In this document: piece after piece, positions 25,114 to 32,851 of the stretch
Numbering within the stretch: the stretch's first letter is position 1
How the letters are laid out: each line of letters begins with the position of its first letter
Notes under the pieces: generated by a model
The model's input: the letters and a program-made list of their open reading frames with translations, nothing else
The model's database searches: none
Told to the model about the DNA's origin: nothing
NCBI GenBank assembly: GCA_947494445.1
Contig: CANLVD010000001.1
Span: 124,001 to 188,000, forward strand
DNA from: an uncultured Paracoccaceae bacterium
GTDB taxonomy: Bacteria; Pseudomonadota; Alphaproteobacteria; Rhodobacterales; Rhodobacteraceae
DNA: 64,000 nt
Reading direction: 5' to 3'
Program-made: the position numbers and the translations under genes

Positions 25114-25895
25114 GGTTGCATCACCGTTTCACGAAACCGGCTGAGCAGAACCATACCCACAGTGGCACTGACGAGTGACAGGACAAGGACGTAAAGGGCA
25201 CTGACATAGCTGGCGTCATAGGTCGGATAAAGCGCTGCTCGCATCTGACCCACCACATGAACCAGCGGGTTATACCACAGGATGTCGCGATAAACGGTCG
25301 GCAGGGTGCCGAAAGTGTAGAACAGGCAGGACACCAGAAAGAGCGGTTTGGTGAGCACAACCCATATCCGGTGCCAGATCGGAAGGGCGGTGAACAACAG
25401 ACAATTGAGAACCCCAAGTCCAAACCCGAGTGCGGCTGCCATTCCAAGACTGATGCCGAGCTTGCCCAGATCAGGGCGGATCGCGATCCCTTCAAGCAGT
25501 GAAATACCCACCAGAACCAGCGCGATGATGACCTGTTGGGTCAGACCGTTGAGCAGAAACCGGGCAATCAGCGCATCGACAAAGGAAATCACCGGATATG
25601 ACAACAATTGTCTGGAAAAAGTGATGGCCGCGGCGGTCTTTTCAGCCAGATCGGCATACATCGACAGGGGCAGGTAAGCGCTGGCATAGAACAGTGCAAA
25701 ACTTGTGCCAATGGGTGGACTGCGAAATGCGTGTGAAAACAGGAAGGTGAGCAGGGCAATCACGCCCACAGGCTCAAGTATCGCCCAAAGGTATCCCCCC
25801 GAAAGGCGCCCGTAGCGGGTGCTCATCTCGCGCAGCATCAGGGCTGCGATGATTCTGGTTGCCGGCCAGATCGGGCGCAACGGGGCAAAGCTCAA
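25110..25895 (-). CDS. kpsM: polysaccharide ABC exporter permease, KpsM-like
   Basis: A 261-residue ABC-2 type inner-membrane permease with six hydrophobic helices, matching capsule and O-antigen exporters (KpsM/Wzm) in length. The N-terminal region contains MLREMSTRYGR, common in this group. It pairs with the divergently read KpsE- and KpsT-like genes to form an ATP-driven glycan exporter. The GT2 gene overlaps its 3' end. Confidence 0.88.
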   Translation of the reverse strand: MSFAPLRPIWPATRIIAALMLREMSTRYGRLSGGYLWAILEPVGVIALLTFLFSHAFRSPPIGTSFALFYASAYLPLSMYADLAEKTAAAITFSRQLLSYPVISFVDALIARFLLNGLTQQVIIALVLVGISLLEGIAIRPDLGKLGISLGMAAALGFGLGVLNCLLFTALPIWHRIWVVLTKPLFLVSCLFYTFGTLPTVYRDILWYNPLVHVVGQMRAALYPTYDASYVSALYVLVLSLVSATVGMVLLSRFRETVMQP

Positions 25896-25918
25896 CCGTT
25901 CAAATCCTCATGAATGTT

Positions 25919-25962
25919 TTAACCCCACCGCAATACCGCAGGGGTATTGAAAACAGGGTTAA
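25919..25962. promoter_or_regulatory. nested palindrome in the divergent capsule-export promoter
   Basis: An inner perfect inverted repeat CAATACC (25931-25937)/GGTATTG (25943-25949) sits within an outer one, TTAACCC (25919-25925)/GGGTTAA (25956-25962). The whole lies between the kpsM-like gene (minus) and the kpsE-like gene (plus), where a shared operator would be expected. No regulator gene adjoins. Confidence 0.45.
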
Positions 25963-25991
25963 CCGAGCCGCAATCCTGCCAGAAAGTGTGC

Positions 25992-27191
25992 ATGACACAG
26001 ATGACCCCCATTGCGGCTCAGGCGCCGGCCCGACCCAAGGTGCAGGGTGCGCCTGCGCGGCCTCAAAAGCCGCCTGCACGGGCAGCGAGGGCCAAGGCAC
26101 GCCACCTCTTGCTGGGGTTGAGTTTTCTGGCCTTCGTTTTGCTGCCAGCCTGCCTTGCCGGGTATTACATGTTTGCGCGTGCGGCGGATCAATACACGTC
26201 CACCGTCGGGTTTTCTGTCCGTTCGGAGGAGTTTTCGTCGCCACTTGATGTGTTGGGAGGCTTGGGAAAACTCAGCTCTGGCAGTTCGACCGACACGGAT
26301 ATTCTGCACCGGTATCTGCATTCTCAGGAAATCGTTGAAACCGTGGATCGCAAGCTTGATCTGCGGGCGATGTTTTCCAACGCGCCCGATGATCCGGTGT
26401 TTCGCCTGACGGATGCTGCGAGCATCGAGGATCTGGTGACAATGTGGAAGCGCATGGTGCTCCTGACTTATGATCCGGGCACCGGCCTGATCGAGGTGGA
26501 AGTGCGCGCTTTCGATCCGGATCACGCCCATTCTCTGGCTCAGGAAATTCTGGCGGTATGCAGTGAATTGATCAATGATATCAGTCAGGTGGCGCGGGTG
26601 GATGCAACTGCCTATGCGCGCGATGACCTGATGCGCACGGAAGAGAACCTAAAGGCTGCACGACTGGCCGTCGGGCAGTTTCGGGACGATCAGCAGATCG
26701 TGGATCCGACAATGAAACTGCAGGCACGATCAGGCATTCTGAGCGCACTGGAGTCGCAGCTTGCGGCCGCCCTGATCGAAGGTGATCTGCTGTCCGGTGT
26801 CACCCGAACGGCCGACCCCCGCTTGGAGCAAAACCGGCGGAGGGTGGCTGCAATCGAGGCCCGGATCGCAGCAGAACAGCAGAAGATTGGCAGCGGAGGG
26901 ATCACCACTTCCGAAGAGCAACTCACGCGGCTTGTCGGCACCTATGAGACACTGGTGGTGGAGCGGGAATTTGCCGAACAAAGCTATCTGGCTGCACGTG
27001 CTGCCTATGATCAAGCGGTTGCTGAGGCTCGACGCCAAAGCCGCTATCTGGCAGCCCACATCCCACCCACACATGCGCAGACATCTACCCACCCCCAACG
27101 GGTTCTTCTGACGCTAGGCTGTTTTGCATTGCTGTCATTGGGATGGGCGCTGTTCTGGCTGATGGCCTATGCGGTGATGGACCGAAAATGA
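25992..27191 (+). CDS. kpsE: capsule polysaccharide export inner-membrane protein, KpsE-like
   Basis: A 399-residue polysaccharide co-polymerase: a Pro/Ala-rich cytoplasmic N-terminus, one helix at about 40-60, a large periplasmic part with coiled-coil stretches, and a second helix near 370-390. Segments DQYTSTVGFSVRSEE and RYLHSQEIVETVDRKLDL are typical of KpsE/BexC/CtrB proteins, which bridge the ABC exporter to an outer-membrane channel. The ATG at 25992 is preferred to an upstream ATG at 25947 that would add residues without family likeness. It overlaps the kpsT-like gene by 4 bp. Confidence 0.88.
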   Translation: MTQMTPIAAQAPARPKVQGAPARPQKPPARAARAKARHLLLGLSFLAFVLLPACLAGYYMFARAADQYTSTVGFSVRSEEFSSPLDVLGGLGKLSSGSSTDTDILHRYLHSQEIVETVDRKLDLRAMFSNAPDDPVFRLTDAASIEDLVTMWKRMVLLTYDPGTGLIEVEVRAFDPDHAHSLAQEILAVCSELINDISQVARVDATAYARDDLMRTEENLKAARLAVGQFRDDQQIVDPTMKLQARSGILSALESQLAAALIEGDLLSGVTRTADPRLEQNRRRVAAIEARIAAEQQKIGSGGITTSEEQLTRLVGTYETLVVEREFAEQSYLAARAAYDQAVAEARRQSRYLAAHIPPTHAQTSTHPQRVLLTLGCFALLSLGWALFWLMAYAVMDRK

Positions 27192-27865
27192 TCCGGCTTG
27201 AGGCTGTCAGTAAGTCTTTTCTCGCAAATGGTAGTGCCCACAAGGTGCTGGATGCGGTGAACATAAGCTTGCCTGCGGGGCGCAGTATTGCGCTTCTGGG
27301 GCGCAATGGAACCGGGAAATCGACACTTCTCAAGATCATCTCGGGCGTAATGCAACCAGATCAGGGACGCGTTCTGCGCCAAGGGACGATTTCCTGGCCC
27401 ATCGGATTTGCAGGCAGCTTCCATCCTGACCTCACCGGTGCGCAAAACGCGCGTTTCGTGGCCCGGATCTATGGCGTGGATACCGCAGACCTTCTGGCCT
27501 ATGTCGCCGATTTTGCCGAACTTGGGAATTTCTTCCACATGCCGTTTCGCACCTATTCCTCGGGGATGCGCTCACGGCTGGCTTTCGGGGTGTCGATGGC
27601 CATTCGATTTGATACTTATCTGGTTGATGAAGTGACGTCCGTCGGCGACGCGGCATTCCGGCGGAAGTGCGATCTGGTTTTCGCGGACCGGCTGCAAAAC
27701 TCCGGAGCCATCGTCGTCTCTCATTCAATGGCAATGATTGAACGGCTGTGCGATTGTGCGATCGTCATGGAACGCGGAAAACTACGCTTCTTTGATAGGA
27801 TTTCACCAGCAATTGCAGCGCATTCCCGGCAGATGGCTCTGCCGGGTCCGTTGTCTGCAGCTTAA
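27188..27865 (+). CDS. kpsT: polysaccharide ABC exporter ATPase, KpsT-like
   Basis: A 225-residue ATPase: Walker A GRNGTGKST near residue 38, signature YSSGMRSRLAFG and Walker B YLVDEV, the form typical of KpsT/Wzt capsule exporters, with no C-terminal glycan-recognition extension. The start at 27188 overlaps the kpsE-like stop (ATGA). Together with the KpsM-like permease it would drive glycan export across the inner membrane. The outer-membrane channel and KpsC/KpsS-type genes are not in the window. Confidence 0.92.
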   Translation: MIRLEAVSKSFLANGSAHKVLDAVNISLPAGRSIALLGRNGTGKSTLLKIISGVMQPDQGRVLRQGTISWPIGFAGSFHPDLTGAQNARFVARIYGVDTADLLAYVADFAELGNFFHMPFRTYSSGMRSRLAFGVSMAIRFDTYLVDEVTSVGDAAFRRKCDLVFADRLQNSGAIVVSHSMAMIERLCDCAIVMERGKLRFFDRISPAIAAHSRQMALPGPLSAA

Positions 27866-27877
27866 GTCAATTGGCCG

Positions 27878-29359
27878 TCAAACCGACATGCAGATGTATT
27901 TCATCTCCATGTAATCCTCGATCCCGTGGCGTGAGCCTTCGCGACCGATGCCTGACTGTTTGACACCACCAAACGGAGCGACTTCGGTGGAAATCAGGCC
28001 GGTGTTCACGCCAACCATACCGTATTCCAGCGCCTCGGATACGCGCCAGACGCGGCTCAGGTCACGAGCGTAGAAATAGGAGGCAAGGCCGAAGATAGTG
28101 TCGTTGGCCTGAGCAATGACGTCGTCTTCATCCTCGAACCTGAAGAGCGGGGCGACCGGGCCGAACGTCTCGTCATTTGTGACCTGCATGTCGCGGGTTA
28201 CATTGGTCAGAATTGTCGGTTCAAAGAATGTGCCGCCCAAAGCATGACGATTGCCGCCGGTCAGAACGGTCGCGCCCTTGGACGTGGCGTCAGCGATATG
28301 CTCCTCCACTTTTGCAACGGCCGCATCATTGATCAGTGGCCCGGTGGTCACACCATCAGCCAGACCATCGCCCACCTGCATTTTGGATACGGCCACCGCC
28401 AGCTTTTCAGCAAAGACGTCATAAACACCACTCTGGACATAGATGCGGTTGGCACAGACGCAGGTTTGGCCATTGTTGCGGTACTTCGAGATCATCGCGC
28501 CTTCGACTGCAGCATCAAGATCAGCATCGTCAAACACGATGAAGGGCGCGTTGCCACCAAGTTCCATAGACATTTTCAGAATTTGTTCCGAGCCCTGACG
28601 CATCAGGATCCGGCCAACTTCGGTTGAGCCTGTGAAGGTGAGTTTGCGCAGTTTCGGATTGGAGCACATCTCTTCTCCGATCTGGGCAGAACGTTTGGAT
28701 GTGACCACACTGAAAACGCCCGCCGGAACGCCTGCGCGTTCGGCCAGAAGGGCCATCGCGAGGGCAGAAAGGGGCGTCTCACCTGCAGGCTTGGCGACAA
28801 AACTGCACCCAACGGCCAGAGCAGGCGCAACCTTGCGGGCAATCATGGCGTTGGGAAAGTTCCACGGTGTGATCGACCCAACAACACCAACCGGCTGCTT
28901 GATAACCACAATGCGCTTGTCCGGCTGATGACCAGGGATCGTTTCTCCGTAGGCACGCTTGGCTTCTTCGGCAAACCATTCGATGAAACTCGCGCCATAC
29001 AGGATCTCACCCCGGGCTTCAGCAAAGGGTTTTCCCATCTCCGCAGTCAGGATCATGCCCAGATCATCAGCATTGGCGATCATCAGATCGTGCCATTTGC
29101 GCAGAACCGCCGCGCGGTCCTTCCCGGTTTTTGCAGCCCAGGCTTTCTGGGCATCATAAGCTGCATCGATGGCGCGGCGCGTTTCGTCCACACCCATATC
29201 GGGAAGCGACACAAGAACGTCACCTCTGGCCGGGTTGGCCACTTCAAACCGCTCACCGCTGTCGGCGTCACACCACGCGCCGGCGATGTAGGCCTTGTTG
29301 ATCAGCAGGGAAGGGTCGTTGAGCAGGGACGCAAGGTCCGTTTTATCGAGCATGTGCAT
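27878..29359 (-). CDS. gabD: NAD(P)-dependent succinate-semialdehyde dehydrogenase
   Basis: A 493-residue aldehyde dehydrogenase oxidising succinate semialdehyde to succinate at the end of the GABA route. Seen: TPWNFPNAMIARK, the FTGSTEVG cofactor loop, MELGGNAPFIVFDDAD with the general-base Glu, and NNGQTCVCANR with the catalytic Cys; the double cysteine is common in GabD. ATGs at 29359 and 29353 are both possible. It is the first gene after the che operon on the same strand, with a 63-bp gap containing a small CCGGGA/TCCCGG hairpin at 29368-29388. Confidence 0.92.
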   Translation of the reverse strand: MHMLDKTDLASLLNDPSLLINKAYIAGAWCDADSGERFEVANPARGDVLVSLPDMGVDETRRAIDAAYDAQKAWAAKTGKDRAAVLRKWHDLMIANADDLGMILTAEMGKPFAEARGEILYGASFIEWFAEEAKRAYGETIPGHQPDKRIVVIKQPVGVVGSITPWNFPNAMIARKVAPALAVGCSFVAKPAGETPLSALAMALLAERAGVPAGVFSVVTSKRSAQIGEEMCSNPKLRKLTFTGSTEVGRILMRQGSEQILKMSMELGGNAPFIVFDDADLDAAVEGAMISKYRNNGQTCVCANRIYVQSGVYDVFAEKLAVAVSKMQVGDGLADGVTTGPLINDAAVAKVEEHIADATSKGATVLTGGNRHALGGTFFEPTILTNVTRDMQVTNDETFGPVAPLFRFEDEDDVIAQANDTIFGLASYFYARDLSRVWRVSEALEYGMVGVNTGLISTEVAPFGGVKQSGIGREGSRHGIEDYMEMKYICMSV

Positions 29360-29422
29360 ACCATTTTCCGGGAGTTATCTCTTCCCGGGACAGGATCACA
29401 CTTGCGCGGTTTGTTCAAGTTT

Positions 29423-29803
29423 CTAGGTCAGAGCACCAAGATGCGTTTCTATCGCCTCGCGCATGTCCTGAACGCTGAATGGTTTCGCAACAAAGTGGTC
29501 GATTTGCCCTTCAGTGACGCGATCACGATAGGCATCCGACGTGGCCAGAAACACGGGAATGGACTTCAGAACAGGATGGCTCTTGATCTTTTCTGCCAGC
29601 TCGATCCCGCTGAGGCCGGGCATGTTGAGGTCCGATATTACGGCATCGAATTTCTTCTGGTTGAGCAATTCCAGAGCAGCGTCACCACTGGCGGCGAGAG
29701 CCACATCAAGCACGCCCAGACGCTTCAAACACTGTCTGGCGAGTCCGCGCATTGTCTGCTGGTCGTCAACGACCAGAATCTTCAGCGCTTTAGCGGATGG
29801 CAT
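29423..29803 (-). CDS. cheY: CheY-like single-domain response regulator (distal)
   Basis: A 126-residue receiver domain: acidic pair VVDD, phospho-acceptor Asp in VISDLNMP, Thr in FLATSD and Lys in VAKPF. It has no output domain, so it acts by binding a partner such as the flagellar motor or as a phosphate sink. It is the last gene of the che operon and overlaps the 3' end of cheB by 14 bp. The second cheY (34992-35351) opens the same operon. Confidence 0.93.
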   Translation of the reverse strand: MPSAKALKILVVDDQQTMRGLARQCLKRLGVLDVALAASGDAALELLNQKKFDAVISDLNMPGLSGIELAEKIKSHPVLKSIPVFLATSDAYRDRVTEGQIDHFVAKPFSVQDMREAIETHLGALT

Positions 29804-30878
29804 CGCGAATTCCTCCTGAAACTTCGCCCTGTTTTAACGGCGAAGGTTTAAAAAAAGACCAAACAATATCTGCCAGTTCGGGTGGACTGGCCTCAAATTC
29901 GACGGCACCCGCCGCCATTGCATTTCTGGGCATGCCGTAGACAACGCAAGACGCTTTATCCTGACCAAAGCATCTGGCACCGGCTTGCCGCATTTTCAAA
30001 AGCCCCACTGAACCATCGGACCCCATTCCGGTGAAAACCAGCCCTATGGCAGATTTGCCAAATGCATCAGCAGTCGACGAAAACAGAATGTCGGCAGCGG
30101 GTTTGTGGGGGGTCGACATGTCATGTTCGGACAGTCTGATCACCGGATGACCATCCTGACGCATCACCAGAGTGTGCATGCCTGCCGGTGCAATTGCGAT
30201 ATCACCCAGATTGAGAGCCTGACCGTTCTTGGCCTCAAAAACATTGTGTCGACATCCCTTATTGAGCCGGGTCGCAAATCTTTTGAGGAAGTTTCCGGGC
30301 ATGTGCTGAACAAGGATATGGGGTGGCGCACCAAAGGGCAGTTGTTCGAGGTAGGCAGTGAGAGCGGCAACCCCACCGGTAGAGGATCCAGCGACAACCA
30401 GTTTCAAACCACTGCTGGCACTTGGCAATACTGCCGGAGGAGGCATGCGTGCAACCGGATCGCTGGGGACCACACTGGCCCTGGCAGCGAGACGCACCTT
30501 TTCGCGCAGCTGTCGTCCAAACTCCGGGATTGAATTGGCGCCCACAGGCTTGGAAAGCACATCGACCGCACCGATTGCCAGCGCATTCAGACTGGCGTCG
30601 GTGCCTTTTGCGGTCAGAGACGAAACCATCAAGACCGGCGTGGGTTTCAACTTCATGATCCGGCGCAGAAACTCAAGCCCGTCCATACCCGGCATCTCGA
30701 CATCCAGTGTGATGACATCCGGATTGAGATTGCGAATGTTTTCGCGCGCTTCACGCGCATCCTCGCACGTGGCAACAACCTTGATGCCAGTGTCTTCCTC
30801 CAGAGTGGTGGACACCATACGCCGCATGAAGGCACTGTCATCGACAACAACGACGGATATGGGATTTGCGACTTTCAT
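29790..30878 (-). CDS. cheB: chemotaxis protein-glutamate methylesterase CheB
   Basis: A 362-residue two-domain protein: N-terminal receiver (VVVDDSAFMRR, phospho-Asp59 in TLDVEMPGMDG) and C-terminal methylesterase with the catalytic Ser in AGSSTGG, His in LVQHMP and Asp in FTGMGSDG. It removes methyl groups from chemoreceptors after phosphorylation by CheA. It follows cheD by 6 bp and overlaps the distal cheY. Confidence 0.96.
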   Translation of the reverse strand: MKVANPISVVVVDDSAFMRRMVSTTLEEDTGIKVVATCEDAREARENIRNLNPDVITLDVEMPGMDGLEFLRRIMKLKPTPVLMVSSLTAKGTDASLNALAIGAVDVLSKPVGANSIPEFGRQLREKVRLAARASVVPSDPVARMPPPAVLPSASSGLKLVVAGSSTGGVAALTAYLEQLPFGAPPHILVQHMPGNFLKRFATRLNKGCRHNVFEAKNGQALNLGDIAIAPAGMHTLVMRQDGHPVIRLSEHDMSTPHKPAADILFSSTADAFGKSAIGLVFTGMGSDGSVGLLKMRQAGARCFGQDKASCVVYGMPRNAMAAGAVEFEASPPELADIVWSFFKPSPLKQGEVSGGIRDAIR

Positions 30879-30884
30879 CTGACG

Positions 30885-31481
30885 TCAGAACAGCTCAACC
30901 GCGCCGGACGGTTTGGCCTTGGCCATGCTTTGCTTGAGGGCTGCCTCATGGGCGGTGGCAGAACCGGTTTCATTCAAAGGCAGCCTTTGAACAGTGACAT
31001 TTCCACTGTTGGGATAATAGTAAACCCGCCGGGCACGACTGCCGCCTAGATCGGTTGCTACGAGCGAAATCCCCTCGGAGGCCAGATAATCTCGAACAAA
31101 TTGACCATTGCGCGCACCAATAGGATCACTGGACGACGTGTCGATCACTCGGGCACCACCGAAGGCCTTGGCCTCCAGATGCTCGCGGCTGCCACCGGCC
31201 TTGAGGATTTCATTCACCAGCATCTCCATCGCATGCACGCCATAGCGGGATGAAAATCCACCAGACCTGGCAGCGTCAGCGTCTGGAAGCAAAAAATGAT
31301 TCAGGCCGCCAAAGCCGGTTCTAGTATCGCGGATACAGGCCGCAACGCAGGATCCCAGAAGCGTGGAAATTGCCAGATCCGGCTCACCAGTAACAAAGAA
31401 ATGGCCCGGCAGGACTGACACCACTTCGCTGTTGATCTTGGGTTCAAAGAACCGGGTGGATGTTCCTTTTTCGACCAGCAT
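30885..31481 (-). CDS. cheD: chemoreceptor glutamine deamidase CheD
   Basis: A 198-residue CheD with the catalytic Cys in LGSCVAACIRD and His in GLNHFLLP. It deamidates receptor glutamines, adjusting receptor sensitivity. The ATG at 31481 is chosen over the open frame to 31658, since AAGGTGGG lies just upstream and the start falls 2 nt after the cheR stop. Confidence 0.94.
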   Translation of the reverse strand: MLVEKGTSTRFFEPKINSEVVSVLPGHFFVTGEPDLAISTLLGSCVAACIRDTRTGFGGLNHFLLPDADAARSGGFSSRYGVHAMEMLVNEILKAGGSREHLEAKAFGGARVIDTSSSDPIGARNGQFVRDYLASEGISLVATDLGGSRARRVYYYPNSGNVTVQRLPLNETGSATAHEAALKQSMAKAKPSGAVELF

Positions 31482-31483
31482 CT

Positions 31484-32344
31484 TCAACCCACCTTCTGGT
31501 AAATTGTATGGCCCAGAGCCTTCAACTGCGGATGACTGTTCTGAATAGATTCCGAATGTCCAAGATACAGGAATCCACCTGCTGGCAGCAGGTCTGCAAA
31601 CCGCGCCACAATCTGGGTTTTGGTGGCTTGGTTGAAATAGATCAGCACGTTCCGGCAAAAAATCACATCGAACGGTCCTTTCATCGGCCAGTGGCCCAGC
31701 AGGTTCAGTTGCCTGAATGTGATCCTGTTGCGAATTTCTGAATTGAACGTGAATTTGTCAGCGGTTTTTGATGTGAATTTTCGCATCATGTCCGGAAGTG
31801 TGTCTGAACGTTTGTCCTCATAACTCCCGGATTGCGCGATCTCGAGCACTCGTGTGTCCAGATCGGTGGCCAGAATTTTGAAGTCGGGGCGGTTCGCGGA
31901 CAAGTTGGATTCCAGGGTCGATGCGATCGAGTATGGCTCTTCTCCCGTTGAACAACCCGCACTCCAGATGCGAAGACGTGTTTGATTTCGGGCATCCGCT
32001 GGTTTGACGACCTTGTCGGAGAGATGCTCGAAATGGTGAATTTCCCGAAAGAAAGACGTCAGATTGGTGGTGACAGCATTGATGAAAGCCTGATTTTCCT
32101 CGGCATTCGAGCCTGCCTCCAACAAGTCAAGGTAGCTGGAGAACGTGGTCAGGTTCAGCTCCCGCAACCTGCGGGAAATTCTTGCGAATATCATCTGCCG
32201 CTTGTGTGGCTCAACCACTATCCCGGTTTGTTGCAGAACGCGCTGGACAATCCGCTCGAACTCGCCGTCAGACAGGCTCAGGGCCTCCTGACCATCGAGG
32301 CCACTGCTTGTCGTATCCCTGTCGTTTTGCACCTCTGTCACCAT
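31484..32344 (-). CDS. cheR: chemoreceptor methyltransferase CheR
   Basis: A 286-residue SAM-dependent methyltransferase with the CheR N-terminal helical domain and the catalytic segment RIWSAGCSTGEEPYS, then FDVIFCRNVLIYF. It methylates receptor glutamates. Both an ATG at 32344 and a TTG at 32353 are possible starts; neither has a strong ribosome site, as expected if translation is coupled to cheW, whose stop is at 32354-32356. Confidence 0.94.
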   Translation of the reverse strand: MVTEVQNDRDTTSSGLDGQEALSLSDGEFERIVQRVLQQTGIVVEPHKRQMIFARISRRLRELNLTTFSSYLDLLEAGSNAEENQAFINAVTTNLTSFFREIHHFEHLSDKVVKPADARNQTRLRIWSAGCSTGEEPYSIASTLESNLSANRPDFKILATDLDTRVLEIAQSGSYEDKRSDTLPDMMRKFTSKTADKFTFNSEIRNRITFRQLNLLGHWPMKGPFDVIFCRNVLIYFNQATKTQIVARFADLLPAGGFLYLGHSESIQNSHPQLKALGHTIYQKVG

Positions 32345-32353
32345 CTCATCCAA

Positions 32354-32851
32354 TCATTCGAGCAGGACAGATTCGTCGGGAAACAGAACTTCAAGATTGA
32401 GAAGTGCGACCATCGCATCCTCGCTGCAAACCAGACCGGCAATCGTCGAACCATCGCCATTGGGCTGGCCTTGGGGCACAGGGCGAATGTCTTCAGCAGA
32501 GATCGAAATGATGTCTGATACGGCATCGACCAGCACTCCGACCGTTTTGGTGCCGATCCAGACAATGACGACGACATGGGTATCTGTCGCCTCCGTCAAC
32601 GGGCCGCCGAAACGTGCGCGCAGGTCATGCACCGGAACAATCGTGCCGCGCAGATTGAGCACACCGCGCGTGAATTTGGCCTGGTTGGGCAACGATGTTG
32701 TAGCGGACCATTGTTTGATCTCGCGGACGTTTTTGATGTCCAGGCCAAAGGTACGCTCGTCGACAAGAAAGGTGACATACTGAAAGTATTCAATATTCTT
32801 GGAAGTCGCCACCTTGTCTGTGGGAATTTCAATCTCGGCCATCTCTGTCAA
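32354..32851 (-). CDS. cheW: chemotaxis coupling protein CheW
   Basis: A 165-residue SH3-like coupling protein linking receptors to CheA; RGVLNLRGTIVPVHDLR and VGVLVDAVSDI are diagnostic. The TTG at 32851 overlaps the cheA stop; an ATG at 32842 is the alternative, three codons in. The fourth gene of the che operon. Confidence 0.94.
   Translation of the reverse strand: MTEMAEIEIPTDKVATSKNIEYFQYVTFLVDERTFGLDIKNVREIKQWSATTSLPNQAKFTRGVLNLRGTIVPVHDLRARFGGPLTEATDTHVVVIVWIGTKTVGVLVDAVSDIISISAEDIRPVPQGQPNGDGSTIAGLVCSEDAMVALLNLEVLFPDESVLLE

Noticed and set aside
29368-29388. CCGGGA/TCCCGG hairpin as terminator of the che operon
   Set aside because: Short, without a T-run, and close to the gabD ribosome site; evidence too weak for a separate call.
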